Under the pieces are notes generated by a model. That model saw only the letters and a list, made by a program, of their open reading frames with translations, was not told where the DNA came from and did no database searches. Position numbers and translations under genes: made by a program. DNA of 64,000 nucleotides from Sulfuricystis thermophila (lineage in GTDB: Bacteria > Pseudomonadota > Gammaproteobacteria > Burkholderiales > Rhodocyclaceae). Of this stretch, positions 8,221-18,961 are shown piece after piece. The first letter of the stretch is position 1. Each line of letters begins with the position of its first letter. The stretch spans positions 310,001 through 374,000 of the forward strand of contig NZ_AP019373.1 in NCBI RefSeq assembly GCF_004323595.1, written 5' to 3'.

Positions 8221-9296
8221 TTCAGCAATTCCTCGCAGGCTGCCAGCACCTCGGATACCGGCAGTTCGGTCAGGCAGGCGCTCACTTTGCTGCCTTCGCA
8301 ACCGTCCTGGCCACAAGGCCGGCAGGGGTGATGGCGGGAAGCCACGACGCGATGCGCTACGTTCCACGGCCCCCATTCTTTGTCGCCCGAGGGGCCGAAG
8401 ATCGCCACTGTCGGTGTGCCCATCGCCGCTGCGATGTGCATCGGCGCCGAATCGACGCCGACGAACAGGCGCGCCCTGGCCGTCAGTGCGGCGAGCTCTT
8501 TCAGGGTGAGCTGGCCGGAGAAATCGAAAGTCGGCGCTGACAGAACGGCACGCCGGGCGAGGATCTCGGCGACCAGCGCCTTTTCCTTGGCCTCGGGCGC
8601 TGCGGTGAGCACGAGCGGCCAGCCGCGCGCCGCCAGCGCGTCGCACAGGGCGGCGAATTTCTCCGCCGGCCAGCATTTGAACAACCAGCGCGAGGCGGGG
8701 TGAAGATGGATGAAACCGCCCGGCGGCAAGCCGTGCTGCTTCATGAGTGCATCAATCCGGGCTTCTGCGTCCATGCCGGGGATGAGGATCACGCGCTTGT
8801 CTTCCGCCTTCGGCTCCAAGCCGAGCGCGCGCAGGCTATCCAGGTTCGTCTCGACGGTGTGGCGCTCTGGATGCGATTGCGCCGGGTAGAAGTGCGTGAA
8901 GCTCTTGGCCCAGAAACTTCCGCGGTAACGGGGGGCGACCGACCAGCGTGGTTGGAGGAGACGCACGAGCCACGCGCCGCGGCGGTGCACCGAGAGATGG
9001 ATGACCAGGTCGTAGTGGCGCGCACGCAAAGTCGACAGGAGCCGCCATTCGTTGGTGAGCTGCGCGGCAAGCCCGAGGCGCTTCCAATTGCGGTCGATGG
9101 TATGAAGCTGGGTGAGCGCCGGATGGAAATCGAGCATCGGCGCGGTGTCACGATAGACCAGCGCATCGATCTCGCACTGCGGCGCCGCGTGTTTCAGCGC
9201 CGAAAGCACCGGCGCGGCGAGCAGCACGTCGCCATGGTGGCGCAGCTTGACGACGAGCGCCCGGCGAAGACCGGCCAGATCGGGAAATGATGGCAT
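8217..9296 (-). CDS. Lipopolysaccharide heptosyltransferase III-like (GT9, WaaQ family)
   Basis: 359 residues. 'ALVVKLRHHGDVLLAAPVLS' (about residues 13-32) is the family's N-terminal motif, in the 'K[LF]RHHGDVLL' form typical of the WaaQ/heptosyltransferase III branch. 'FVGVDSAPMHIAAAMGTPTV' is the GPMH-type donor motif, followed by 'IFGPSGDKEWGPW' and a 'HPCRPCGQDGC' cysteine cluster. It is the first gene of the envelope operon. A copy of the 24-bp repeat at 8527-8550 is read in frame as AVLSAPTF between two second-domain motifs. Only 47 bases separate its start from the divergent GT2 start, so both promoters must lie in or next to this gap. It probably adds a branch heptose. Confidence 0.88.
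   Translation of the reverse strand: MPSFPDLAGLRRALVVKLRHHGDVLLAAPVLSALKHAAPQCEIDALVYRDTAPMLDFHPALTQLHTIDRNWKRLGLAAQLTNEWRLLSTLRARHYDLVIHLSVHRRGAWLVRLLQPRWSVAPRYRGSFWAKSFTHFYPAQSHPERHTVETNLDSLRALGLEPKAEDKRVILIPGMDAEARIDALMKQHGLPPGGFIHLHPASRWLFKCWPAEKFAALCDALAARGWPLVLTAAPEAKEKALVAEILARRAVLSAPTFDFSGQLTLKELAALTARARLFVGVDSAPMHIAAAMGTPTVAIFGPSGDKEWGPWNVAHRVVASRHHPCRPCGQDGCEGSKVSACLTELPVSEVLAACEELLK
8527..8550 (-). repeat. Dispersed 24-bp repeat, copy 2 (inside heptosyltransferase gene)
   Basis: Minus-strand orientation: TGCCGTTCTGTCAGC followed by GCCGACTTT. It differs from the majority form in the variable middle. The host gene reads it as AVLSAPTF. Confidence 0.75.
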
Positions 9297-9343
9297 CGCG
9301 GGATTTTACCGGGCAGACCGATTCCCCGATTTACAATGCCGCC

Positions 9344-10102
9344 ATGCCCTGTCTTTCGGCCGTCGTCATCACCCGCGATGCCGCTTCCCAGCTGGTGAAG
9401 TGCCTCGATTCGCTCGCCTTTTGCGATGAAATCCTCGTCGTCGATTCCGGCAGCAGCGACGGCACGGTCGAACTCGCCCGGCGCCGCGGCGCGCGGGTGA
9501 TCGAGACGCATTGGCGCGGCTATGGCCCGCAAAAGCAGTTCGCGGTGGAACAGGCAAGCCATGATTGGGTGCTGTGCGTCGATGCCGACGAATGGGTCAG
9601 CGGCATGCTCAAGGACAGCATCTGTGCCGCGCTGTCGGCGCCGAACTTTCCTGCGTATGAGTTCGCCCGCTGCAACCGCTTCATGGGGCGTTATTTGCGG
9701 CATGGCGAGGGCTATCCCGACTGGAGCCTGCGCCTGTTCGATCGCCGCAAGGCGCACTGGTCGAGCGATGCGGTGCATGAGCGTGTGGTGACGGAGGGGC
9801 CCGTCGGCCGGTTGGCCGGCGATCTGATGCACGATTCGGCCGAATCGCTGGAGCGCTATCTGGAAAAACAGAACCGCTATTCGAGCCTCGCCGCACAGGC
9901 TCGACTTGCGGCCGGCAAGAAAAGTTCGGCTTGGCAGCTGATCGGTTCGCCGCTCATGCGTTTCGTCAAGTTCTATTTCCTGCGCGCTGGCTTCCTCGAC
10001 GGCCTGCCGGGTCTCGTGCACATCCTGATCGGCTGCTTCGCCAGCTTCGCCAAGCATGCGAAGATGATTGCTTCCAGAAGAAATCAGGGAAACGCTGAAT
10101 AA
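9344..10102 (+). CDS. Glycosyltransferase family 2, WaaE/KdtX-like
   Basis: 252 residues from ATG 9344 ('MPCLSAVVITRDAASQ'). An upstream in-frame ATG exists, but this start matches the family. 'ILVVDSGSSDGTVELARRRG' and 'DWVLCVDADEWVS' are the GT2 nucleotide-binding aspartates and DxD motif. 'DWSLRLFDRRKAHWSSDAVH' is characteristic of the WaaE beta-1,4-glucosyltransferase/KdtX group of LPS core enzymes. The C-terminus has a hydrophobic stretch ('GFLDGLPGLVHILIGCFASF') that may contact the membrane. A TTACAAT hexamer about 10 bases upstream may be a -10 box, which would give a very short leader. The stop codon lies inside the left arm of a strong hairpin (10088-10134). Confidence 0.88.
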   Translation: MPCLSAVVITRDAASQLVKCLDSLAFCDEILVVDSGSSDGTVELARRRGARVIETHWRGYGPQKQFAVEQASHDWVLCVDADEWVSGMLKDSICAALSAPNFPAYEFARCNRFMGRYLRHGEGYPDWSLRLFDRRKAHWSSDAVHERVVTEGPVGRLAGDLMHDSAESLERYLEKQNRYSSLAAQARLAAGKKSSAWQLIGSPLMRFVKFYFLRAGFLDGLPGLVHILIGCFASFAKHAKMIASRRNQGNAE

Positions 10103-10134
10103 GTCTGCTGCGCGACGACTTCTTCAGCGTTTCC
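10088..10134. repeat. Snap-back element A: 18-bp stem hairpin over the GT2 stop codon
   Basis: The arms at 10088-10105 and 10117-10134 are reverse complements with one mismatch. The 11-base loop is TGCTGCGCGAC. The left arm includes the last codons and stop of the GT2 gene. The loop begins with TGCTGCGCG, which also follows the left arm in the larger elements at 20.3 and 49.7 kb, so this looks like a minimal member of that family. It may also terminate transcription, although the run of T expected of an intrinsic terminator is weak. Confidence 0.8.
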
Positions 10135-10222
10135 TTAACGTGAAATACAAATCAAAAAGTGCGCCGCCATTCGTTTCCTTGACGGCAGACTCCCTTCGCG
10201 GCGCAAGCCGCGCACGAAGTCT

Positions 10223-10242
10223 CCCCTCCCGCGAGGGAGGGG
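10223..10242. repeat. Perfect 8-bp-stem hairpin in the intergenic gap
   Basis: CCCCTCCC-GCGA-GGGAGGGG is a perfect inverted repeat with a four-base loop, followed by a G-rich run. It sits in the 214-base gap between the convergent GT2 and ClC genes and could act as a bidirectional transcription barrier. The rest of the gap shows no gene. Confidence 0.6.
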
Positions 10243-10316
10243 CTGGGGGAGGGCGGGCGTTTATTTTTGCGCATGGGTATTTCATCCTCTGTGGGTGCAG
10301 ATTGCCGGCATGCGCG

Positions 10317-13545
<3,229 letters not shown>

Positions 13546-13647
13546 CTACTGGAATCCTGCCCCGAACGCAACCGTGCCGCCGCGATTGCTATAAAGTGCG
13601 CGAAGAAAATGCCGTAATGGCCGGAAGCGAAAAGAACGGGAAACGTG

Positions 13648-14739
13648 ATGTCGGCAAGGAGATACGGGGCGGCCGCAATCGGGGCGGCATTTCTGACGGG
13701 GTGGTTTGCGAGCGGATGGGCGGCAGACAAAGCTGCGCCTGCCGGCGAGGTACCCGCGACCAAGCCACGCTTGTTCGAGGTGCCGCAGATCGACAAGTCG
13801 AAGGCGGAAGACCCGTTCAAGGACGCGCCATCAGCCGCCAAGCCCGCCCCTGCCGAGAAAGCTGCCGTCACCGCGCCGCCGCCGCGGAAACCGCCCTTAG
13901 CTGCCACGCCACGGCCGGTACTGAAGATGCCGGAGCTTTCCGCCGCACAGGAGCTCACCCGCCAGCAGCGCGAGATGATGCTAGCGACTTCCGGGCCGCG
14001 CAAGGCTGCTGCCGCCAAACCGAAGGCCGCCCAATCCGAGCGGCCGGCCGAGGTCGATTTCAGCCAGGTGCATTGGGGTTACAGCGGCCTCGGCGCGCCG
14101 GAAAATTGGGCGAAACTGCCCGGCAACGCGCTCTGTGGCAACGGCAAGCGGCAATCGCCGATCGACATCCGCGGTGGCATCCGCGTCGATCTCGAACCGA
14201 TCAAGTTCGACTATCGGCCAACGCAGTTCCGCATCACCGACAACGGCCACACCGTGCAGATCGATGTCGCCGAGGGCAACACCATCACCGTGATGGGTCG
14301 CTCCTGGCAACTGGTGCAGCTGCATTTCCACCGCCCCTCCGAAGAGCGTGTCAGTGGCAAGAGCTACGAGATGTCGATGCATCTGGTGCATCGCGACTAT
14401 GCGAACAATCTCGCGGTGATCGCCGTGCTGATGGAGCGCGGGCCCGAACACCCGGTGATCCAGACGTTGTGGAACCACCTGCCGCTCGATACCGGTCTTT
14501 CCGTCGAGCCGCCGAACGTCGCGATCGATCTGATGAAGCTCTTGCCCGAGCGGCGCGACTATTACACCTACATGGGCTCCCTGACCACGCCGCCGTGCAC
14601 CGAGAACGTGCTGTGGATGGTGTTCAAGGAGCCGATCCTCGTCTCACCGGAGCAGATCGGCATCTTCGCGCGGCTTTACCCGAACAACGCGCGGCCCGTG
14701 CAGCCTGCCAACGACCGACTGATCAAGGAATCGCGCTGA
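13648..14739 (+). CDS. Alpha-type carbonic anhydrase, periplasmic, with long proline/alanine-rich N-terminal linker
   Basis: 363 residues from ATG 13648 (a GTG sits one codon earlier). An N-terminal hydrophobic segment 'YGAAAIGAAFLTGWFASGWA' is a likely signal peptide. About 100 residues rich in Pro, Ala and Lys follow before the catalytic domain starts near residue 130 ('WGYSGLGAPENWAKLPG'). The zinc ligands are visible as 'QLHFHRPSEE' and, downstream, 'YEMSMHLVHRD'. 'GSLTTPPCTENVLWMVF' is the substrate-pocket signature. It hydrates CO2 in the periplasm. The linker is unusual for this family and could tether the enzyme to the envelope. The 3' end overlaps convergent mutY by 17 bases. Confidence 0.92.
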   Translation: MSARRYGAAAIGAAFLTGWFASGWAADKAAPAGEVPATKPRLFEVPQIDKSKAEDPFKDAPSAAKPAPAEKAAVTAPPPRKPPLAATPRPVLKMPELSAAQELTRQQREMMLATSGPRKAAAAKPKAAQSERPAEVDFSQVHWGYSGLGAPENWAKLPGNALCGNGKRQSPIDIRGGIRVDLEPIKFDYRPTQFRITDNGHTVQIDVAEGNTITVMGRSWQLVQLHFHRPSEERVSGKSYEMSMHLVHRDYANNLAVIAVLMERGPEHPVIQTLWNHLPLDTGLSVEPPNVAIDLMKLLPERRDYYTYMGSLTTPPCTENVLWMVFKEPILVSPEQIGIFARLYPNNARPVQPANDRLIKESR

Positions 14740-15766
14740 GCAGCTTGCGGATCGGCGCCGGCAGTGCGGCCCGATCCAGCTCGGCTTGATCGAGCCAATG
14801 CAGGCCGGTCTCGGCCAGGCCGCATTGGGCGACGACATCGCAGACCAGCGGCCGGATGCGCAGGCAAAAATGCGTGAAGCCATGCGTCGAAGTCGGCGCT
14901 GGCGAGACGGCACCCACCTTCAGCCCCAGCACATCGCGGGCATAGTCGAGCGGCTCACGGTGTTCCGGCAGCTCTGGCAGCGACAGCAGCCCGCCCCAGA
15001 TACCCGCGGGGGGACGTCGCTCGAGCGCGATACGCTTTGCCTGCCTCAAGACCAGCACCGTGATTTCGCGTTCCGGCAGATCACGCTTGGGACGTGCCCT
15101 CGGTAGCTCGTCCGTGCGGCCGCTATGCAAGGCGATGCAATCGCCTGAAACCGGACAGGCCGCGCACCGCGGCCGGCTGCGCGTGCATACCAGCGCCCCC
15201 AGGTCCATCAACGCCTGGAGATAGGTCGGCACCTGCCGATCGGGCAGCCGGGCGGCGGCCTCGCGCCAGAGGCGAGCCTCGACCGCAGGCGAGCCGGGAA
15301 AGCCCTCGATGCCGAGATGGCGGCAGAGCACGCGTTTCACATTGCCGTCGAGAATGGCCACGCGTGCGCCGAAACAGACCGCAGCGATCGCGTTCGCGGT
15401 CGAGCGGCCGATACCCGGTAACGCGGCGATGGCCGCCGGATCGTGTGGAAAACGGCCGCCATGCTGCGCGACGATGATCTGGGCGCAGCGATGCAGATTG
15501 CGCGCCCGTGCGTAATAACCCAGGCCGCTCCACAGCGCCATGACCTCTTCCACGCTCGCCGTAGCCAGCGCGGCGAGATCGGGAAAACGCGCGACGAAGC
15601 GCGCGTAATAGGGAATCACGGTCGCCACCTGTGTCTGCTGCAGCATGATTTCCGCGAGCCAGACACGATACGGGTCGCGCAGCTTCTGCCAATCCCATTG
15701 CCAGGGCAGATCATTGCGGCCGTACCGGCGCTGCCAGGCGATCAGCCGTTGCGCGAAGGATTGCAT
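14723..15766 (-). CDS. mutY: A/G-specific adenine glycosylase MutY
   Basis: 347 residues. 'WLAEIMLQQTQVATVIPYY' contains the catalytic glutamate, 'LPGIGRSTANAIAAVCFGA' is the helix-hairpin-helix and 'ILDGNVKRVL' holds the catalytic aspartate. The [4Fe-4S] cysteines appear as 'CTRSRPRCAACPVSGDC' (C-x6-C-x2-C-x5-C). A C-terminal NUDIX-like domain for 8-oxoG recognition follows. It removes adenine mispaired with 8-oxoguanine. The 24-bp repeat at 14889-14912 is read in frame as AVSPAPTS just before the 'HGFTHF' strand of the NUDIX-like domain, so an active repair enzyme tolerates it. The tRNA-Gly gene lies 7 bases upstream on the same strand. Confidence 0.95.
   Translation of the reverse strand: MQSFAQRLIAWQRRYGRNDLPWQWDWQKLRDPYRVWLAEIMLQQTQVATVIPYYARFVARFPDLAALATASVEEVMALWSGLGYYARARNLHRCAQIIVAQHGGRFPHDPAAIAALPGIGRSTANAIAAVCFGARVAILDGNVKRVLCRHLGIEGFPGSPAVEARLWREAAARLPDRQVPTYLQALMDLGALVCTRSRPRCAACPVSGDCIALHSGRTDELPRARPKRDLPEREITVLVLRQAKRIALERRPPAGIWGGLLSLPELPEHREPLDYARDVLGLKVGAVSPAPTSTHGFTHFCLRIRPLVCDVVAQCGLAETGLHWLDQAELDRAALPAPIRKLLSAIP
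14889..14912 (-). repeat. Dispersed 24-bp repeat, copy 3 (inside mutY)
   Basis: Minus-strand orientation, TGCCGTCTCGCC followed by AGCGCCGACTTC; one difference from the majority form. Read in mutY as GAVSPAPTS. Confidence 0.9.
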
Positions 15767-15773
15767 GGAGGAA

Positions 15774-15847
15774 TGGAGCGGGTGAAGGGAATCGAACCCT
15801 CGTATGCAGCTTGGGAAGCTGCCGTTCTACCATTGAACTACACCCGC
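15774..15847 (-). tRNA. tRNA-Gly, anticodon CCC
   Basis: On the minus strand a complete cloverleaf can be drawn. The acceptor stem GCGGGTG pairs with CACCCGC, the D arm is GTTC...GAAC, and the anticodon stem GCAGC/GCTGC encloses the loop TTCCCAA (anticodon CCC). The T arm carries TTCGATT. The discriminator is T and the CCA end is encoded (15774-15776). Total length 74 nt with CCA. It precedes mutY on the same strand. Confidence 0.95.
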
Positions 15848-15884
15848 GAAAGGAGCCGCAGAATCTGGCGAAGATTATAATGCA

Positions 15885-15892
15885 TCGTCTTT
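15885..15892. promoter_or_regulatory. Palindromic ATTATAAT: possible -10 for tRNA-Gly (minus) and/or ispB (plus)
   Basis: ATTATAAT is its own reverse complement, so it offers a consensus TATAAT on both strands. It lies about 38 bases upstream of the tRNA-Gly gene and about 55 bases upstream of the ispB start. No clear -35 box is visible on either side, so this is a weak inference. Confidence 0.35.
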
Positions 15893-15946
15893 GCGCGCAC
15901 AGGTCGCCGCGGCCGCGGCGCGTGTTGCGTATCAACGGATGACATC

Positions 15947-16915
15947 TTGGAACCCACGCCCCTTCTTTCCCTGATCGCCAGCGACATGCAGGCGGTGGAT
16001 GCGGTGATCCGCAGGCGTCTTCATTCCGACGTACCGCTGGTCCGTCAAATCGCCGAATACATCATCGCCGGCGGTGGCAAGCGGCTGCGGCCGGCGTTGC
16101 TGCTGCTCGTCGCCGGCGCCGTCGGTTATCGGGGGACACATCACCACGAGCTGGCTGCGGTCGTCGAGTTCATCCATACCGCCACGCTGCTGCACGACGA
16201 CGTCGTGGACGAATCGACCCTGCGGCGCGGCAAAGAGACGGCCAATGCCCATTTCGGCAACGCCGCAAGCGTGCTGGTCGGCGATTTCCTCTACTCAAGG
16301 GCCTTCCAGATGATGGTCGGCGTGGGCCAAATGCGCGTGATGGAGGTGCTCGCCGATGCGACCAACATCATCGCCGAAGGCGAGGTGCTGCAGCTGATGA
16401 ACTGCCACAACGCCGACCTCTCCGTCGACGACTACTTGCAGGTGGTGCGTTACAAAACCGCCAAGCTGTTCGAGGCCTCGGCGCGACTCGGCGCGATTCT
16501 CGGCGCGGCGGAGCCAGCCCTGGAGGAAGGTCTGGCCGCCTATGGCATGCACCTGGGCACCGCCTTCCAGATCGTCGACGACGTGCTCGATTACTCGGGT
16601 CAGGAAGAAGAGCTCGGCAAGAGTCTCGGCGACGACCTCGCCGAAGGCAAACCGACCCTGCCGCTGATCCACGTGATGCAAAACGGCAATGCCGAGCAGG
16701 CGGCCGTGGTGCGCGGCGCGCTCGAACACGGCGGGCGCGAGGCTTTTCCCGCGGTCATCCGCGCGGTCAGGGAAACCGGGGCGCTCGACGCCGCCCTGGA
16801 AGTGGCGCGTGGCGAAATCGCCCTGGCGGGTGAAGCGCTCGCATCGCTTCCCCATAGCCAATATCGGGAGGCTTTGCTACAATTGGCGTCTTTCGCGGTG
16901 GCCAGACGTTATTGA
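15947..16915 (+). CDS. ispB: Octaprenyl diphosphate synthase (all-trans polyprenyl synthase)
   Basis: 322 residues from a TTG at 15947. The alignment-like N-terminus 'LLSLIASDMQAVDAVIRRRL' supports this start, although a later ATG (15986) is possible. The two aspartate-rich prenyl-binding motifs are 'LLHDDVVDESTLRRG' (about residues 83-97) and 'QIVDDVLDYSG' (about 210-220). 'GGGKRLRPALLLLVAG' is the family's IPP-binding segment. It makes the C40 side chain of ubiquinone. It stands alone between tRNA-Gly and tRNA-Pro. An 8-bp hairpin (16900-16926) overlaps its last codons. Confidence 0.94.
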   Translation: MEPTPLLSLIASDMQAVDAVIRRRLHSDVPLVRQIAEYIIAGGGKRLRPALLLLVAGAVGYRGTHHHELAAVVEFIHTATLLHDDVVDESTLRRGKETANAHFGNAASVLVGDFLYSRAFQMMVGVGQMRVMEVLADATNIIAEGEVLQLMNCHNADLSVDDYLQVVRYKTAKLFEASARLGAILGAAEPALEEGLAAYGMHLGTAFQIVDDVLDYSGQEEELGKSLGDDLAEGKPTLPLIHVMQNGNAEQAAVVRGALEHGGREAFPAVIRAVRETGALDAALEVARGEIALAGEALASLPHSQYREALLQLASFAVARRY

Positions 16916-16926
16916 CCGGTCTGGCC
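16900..16926. other. Perfect 8-bp hairpin overlapping the ispB stop
   Basis: GGCCAGAC and GTCTGGCC form a perfect stem with an 11-base loop around the ispB stop codon, 13 bases before tRNA-Pro. No T-run follows, so it may be a processing or attenuation structure rather than an intrinsic terminator. Confidence 0.45.
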
Positions 16927-16939
16927 CGGCAACGGTCAT

Positions 16940-17016
<77 letters not shown>

Positions 17017-17123
17017 ATTCCACTGAATTTGCTTATCATGCGACACAGAGCGACGCGATGACGCGTTGCCCTGCCGGATGACCTGATGATCATCCGTTTC
17101 GCCAAGGAATTGGACGCCCCTCA

Positions 17124-17348
17124 ATGTCGAAACTGTTGCTGCTGCTCGCCATCCTCGCCTTCGTCGTCTGGTTGCTGGTGCGCCAACGCAAGGCCGATAC
17201 CCACAGGGAGGCACCTAAGCCCCGCCCTGCCGAAAAGATGGTGATCTGCGCCCACTGTGGCGTACATCTGCCGGAAAGCGAGGCGGTGAGCTTCGAGGGG
17301 CGCCATTATTGCTCTGCGGAACACCGGCAGCAGGGGCCTGCCGCCTGA
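17124..17348 (+). CDS. Small membrane-anchored zinc-ribbon-like protein (PP0621 family)
   Basis: 74 residues: an N-terminal transmembrane helix ('LLLLLAILAFVVWLLV'), a short charged linker, then 'CAHCGVHLPESEAVSFEGRH' and 'YCSAEH'. This gives a C-x2-C ... H-x-C-...-H metal-binding pattern. The family is widely found next to pilS in betaproteobacteria and its function is not established. The stop at 17348 is only two bases before the pilS start, so the two are co-transcribed. A role in sensing or membrane-associated metal binding is speculation. Confidence 0.8.
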   Translation: MSKLLLLLAILAFVVWLLVRQRKADTHREAPKPRPAEKMVICAHCGVHLPESEAVSFEGRHYCSAEHRQQGPAA

Positions 17349-17350
17349 GA

Positions 17351-18961
17351 ATGGCCCGCACGCCATCTGCCATCCAGGATCTCAACAACCAGGCCCGCTG
17401 GCGGCTGCTGAGCTATTTCTCCTGGTACCGGCTCATCGTCGCCGGTTTCTTCTTCGGCGTCATGCTGCTCTCCAGTCGGCCGCTCAACATCGGCTCCCAG
17501 GAGCCGCGTTTATTCCTGTGGACGAGCGGCATTTATGTGATCCTGTCGATCGTGGCCCTCGTCGGAGAGACCCGCTGGCGAAAAGCCTTCGATCTGCAAC
17601 TGAGTGCGCAGGTCATGGCGGACATCATCTGTCTGACCCTGATGTTGTATGCCAGTGGCGGCGCGAAGAGCGGCATGGCGATGATGTTGATCGTCGTTCT
17701 GGTCGGCGCGGCGTTGGTCGGGCAAGGGCGGCTGGTGCTGTTCTATGCCGCAGCGGCCAGCCTCCTGCTGCTCGCGGAACAGGCTTGGCGCGTCGCTTTC
17801 CTGCAAGGGGATGCCGGTGATTTCTTTTACACCGGACTCACTTGCATCGGCCTGTTCGGTTCGGCGATCGCCGCGCGTCTGCTGGCCAACCGGATGATCG
17901 CCAACGAGGAGCTGGCGCGCCGTCGCGGCATCGAACTCGCCGATCAGCTGCGCATCAACGAGCGCGTGATCCGCGACATGCAGGATGGCGTGCTGGTCGT
18001 CGATGTCGAGGGCAGCGTGCGACAGTGCAATCCGCGCGCCCGTGCTCTGTTGGGATGCACCCTTGCCCATCCCCGCTCGCTGGAAGATTTTTCGCCCCTG
18101 CTCGCCGAGGAGTTTCGTTTACGCAAGACGCGTGGCATCGAATCCGAGCGAGTGATACAGGTGCCCTGGACCGGGCGCGATGTGCGCGTGCGCTTCCTGC
18201 CGCCGGGCGAAGGCGGCAATGCGTTGATCTTCGTCGAAGATGTCGGCCGGCTGCAACAGGAAGCACGGCAGGTCAAACTCGCCGCACTCGGCCGCCTGAC
18301 CGCAAACCTCGCCCATGAAATCCGCAATCCGTTGTCGGCGATCAGCCATGCCGCCGAATTGCTGGCCGACGAACCACCGGGCAAGGGGGTCGAGCGGCTG
18401 ACGCGCATCATCATCGACAATGCGCAGCGGCTGAATCGTCTGGTCTCCGAGGTGGTCGAGCTGGGCCGGCGCGATCGCGTCAATCCCGAAACGATCGAGC
18501 TCGGCGAATTCTTCCGTCATTACCTCGACGAGCGCTCGTTGCAGGATGCAGGCAGCGCCGAACGCATTGCGATCGAAGTCCCTGCCGGCCGGTTCGTGCG
18601 TTTCGACCGTGGTCATCTGCACCGCATCATCGCCAACCTGCTCGACAATGCACTGCGCTATGCCAGCCAGTCACGGGGCGCCGTGCGCGTCTGGTTTGAG
18701 GAAAGCCCCGCCCAGGACCGTCTGAGCCTACACATCGTCGATGACGGCAAGGGAATCGACGAGACCGAGCGCGATCGCGTTTTCGAACCGTTTTTCACCA
18801 CGCGCTCGAGCGGCACCGGGCTGGGCCTGTATATCGCCCGTGAGCTGTGCGAGGCGAACGGCGCACGCCTGTTCCTGCTCGAGAATGCCCCGGGAGCGCA
18901 TTTCTGCATATCATTTGCGCCATTCCGTAATGAAACGGCCGAAACGAGTGTGCAAGCATGA
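17351..18961 (+). CDS. pilS: Sensor histidine kinase PilS
   Basis: 536 residues from ATG 17351 ('MARTPSAIQDLNNQARWRLL'). About six N-terminal transmembrane helices (residues about 25-190) are followed by a PAS-like segment ('VIRDMQDGVLVVDVEGSVRQ'), the phosphoacceptor helix 'LTANLAHEIRNPLSAISHAA' (H near residue 320) and a HATPase domain with N box 'RIIANLLDNALRYA', G1 'VDDGKGIDETERDRVF' and G2 'TRSSGTGLGLYI'. Family knowledge says PilS senses pilin levels in the membrane and phosphorylates PilR. It overlaps pilR by four bases (ATGA). No pilin gene is in the window. Confidence 0.9.
   Translation: MARTPSAIQDLNNQARWRLLSYFSWYRLIVAGFFFGVMLLSSRPLNIGSQEPRLFLWTSGIYVILSIVALVGETRWRKAFDLQLSAQVMADIICLTLMLYASGGAKSGMAMMLIVVLVGAALVGQGRLVLFYAAAASLLLLAEQAWRVAFLQGDAGDFFYTGLTCIGLFGSAIAARLLANRMIANEELARRRGIELADQLRINERVIRDMQDGVLVVDVEGSVRQCNPRARALLGCTLAHPRSLEDFSPLLAEEFRLRKTRGIESERVIQVPWTGRDVRVRFLPPGEGGNALIFVEDVGRLQQEARQVKLAALGRLTANLAHEIRNPLSAISHAAELLADEPPGKGVERLTRIIIDNAQRLNRLVSEVVELGRRDRVNPETIELGEFFRHYLDERSLQDAGSAERIAIEVPAGRFVRFDRGHLHRIIANLLDNALRYASQSRGAVRVWFEESPAQDRLSLHIVDDGKGIDETERDRVFEPFFTTRSSGTGLGLYIARELCEANGARLFLLENAPGAHFCISFAPFRNETAETSVQA

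Noticed and set aside
9194-10057. 287-codon minus-strand frame over the GT2 gene
   Set aside because: Shadow of a clear GT2 glycosyltransferase; composition is typical of antisense frames.
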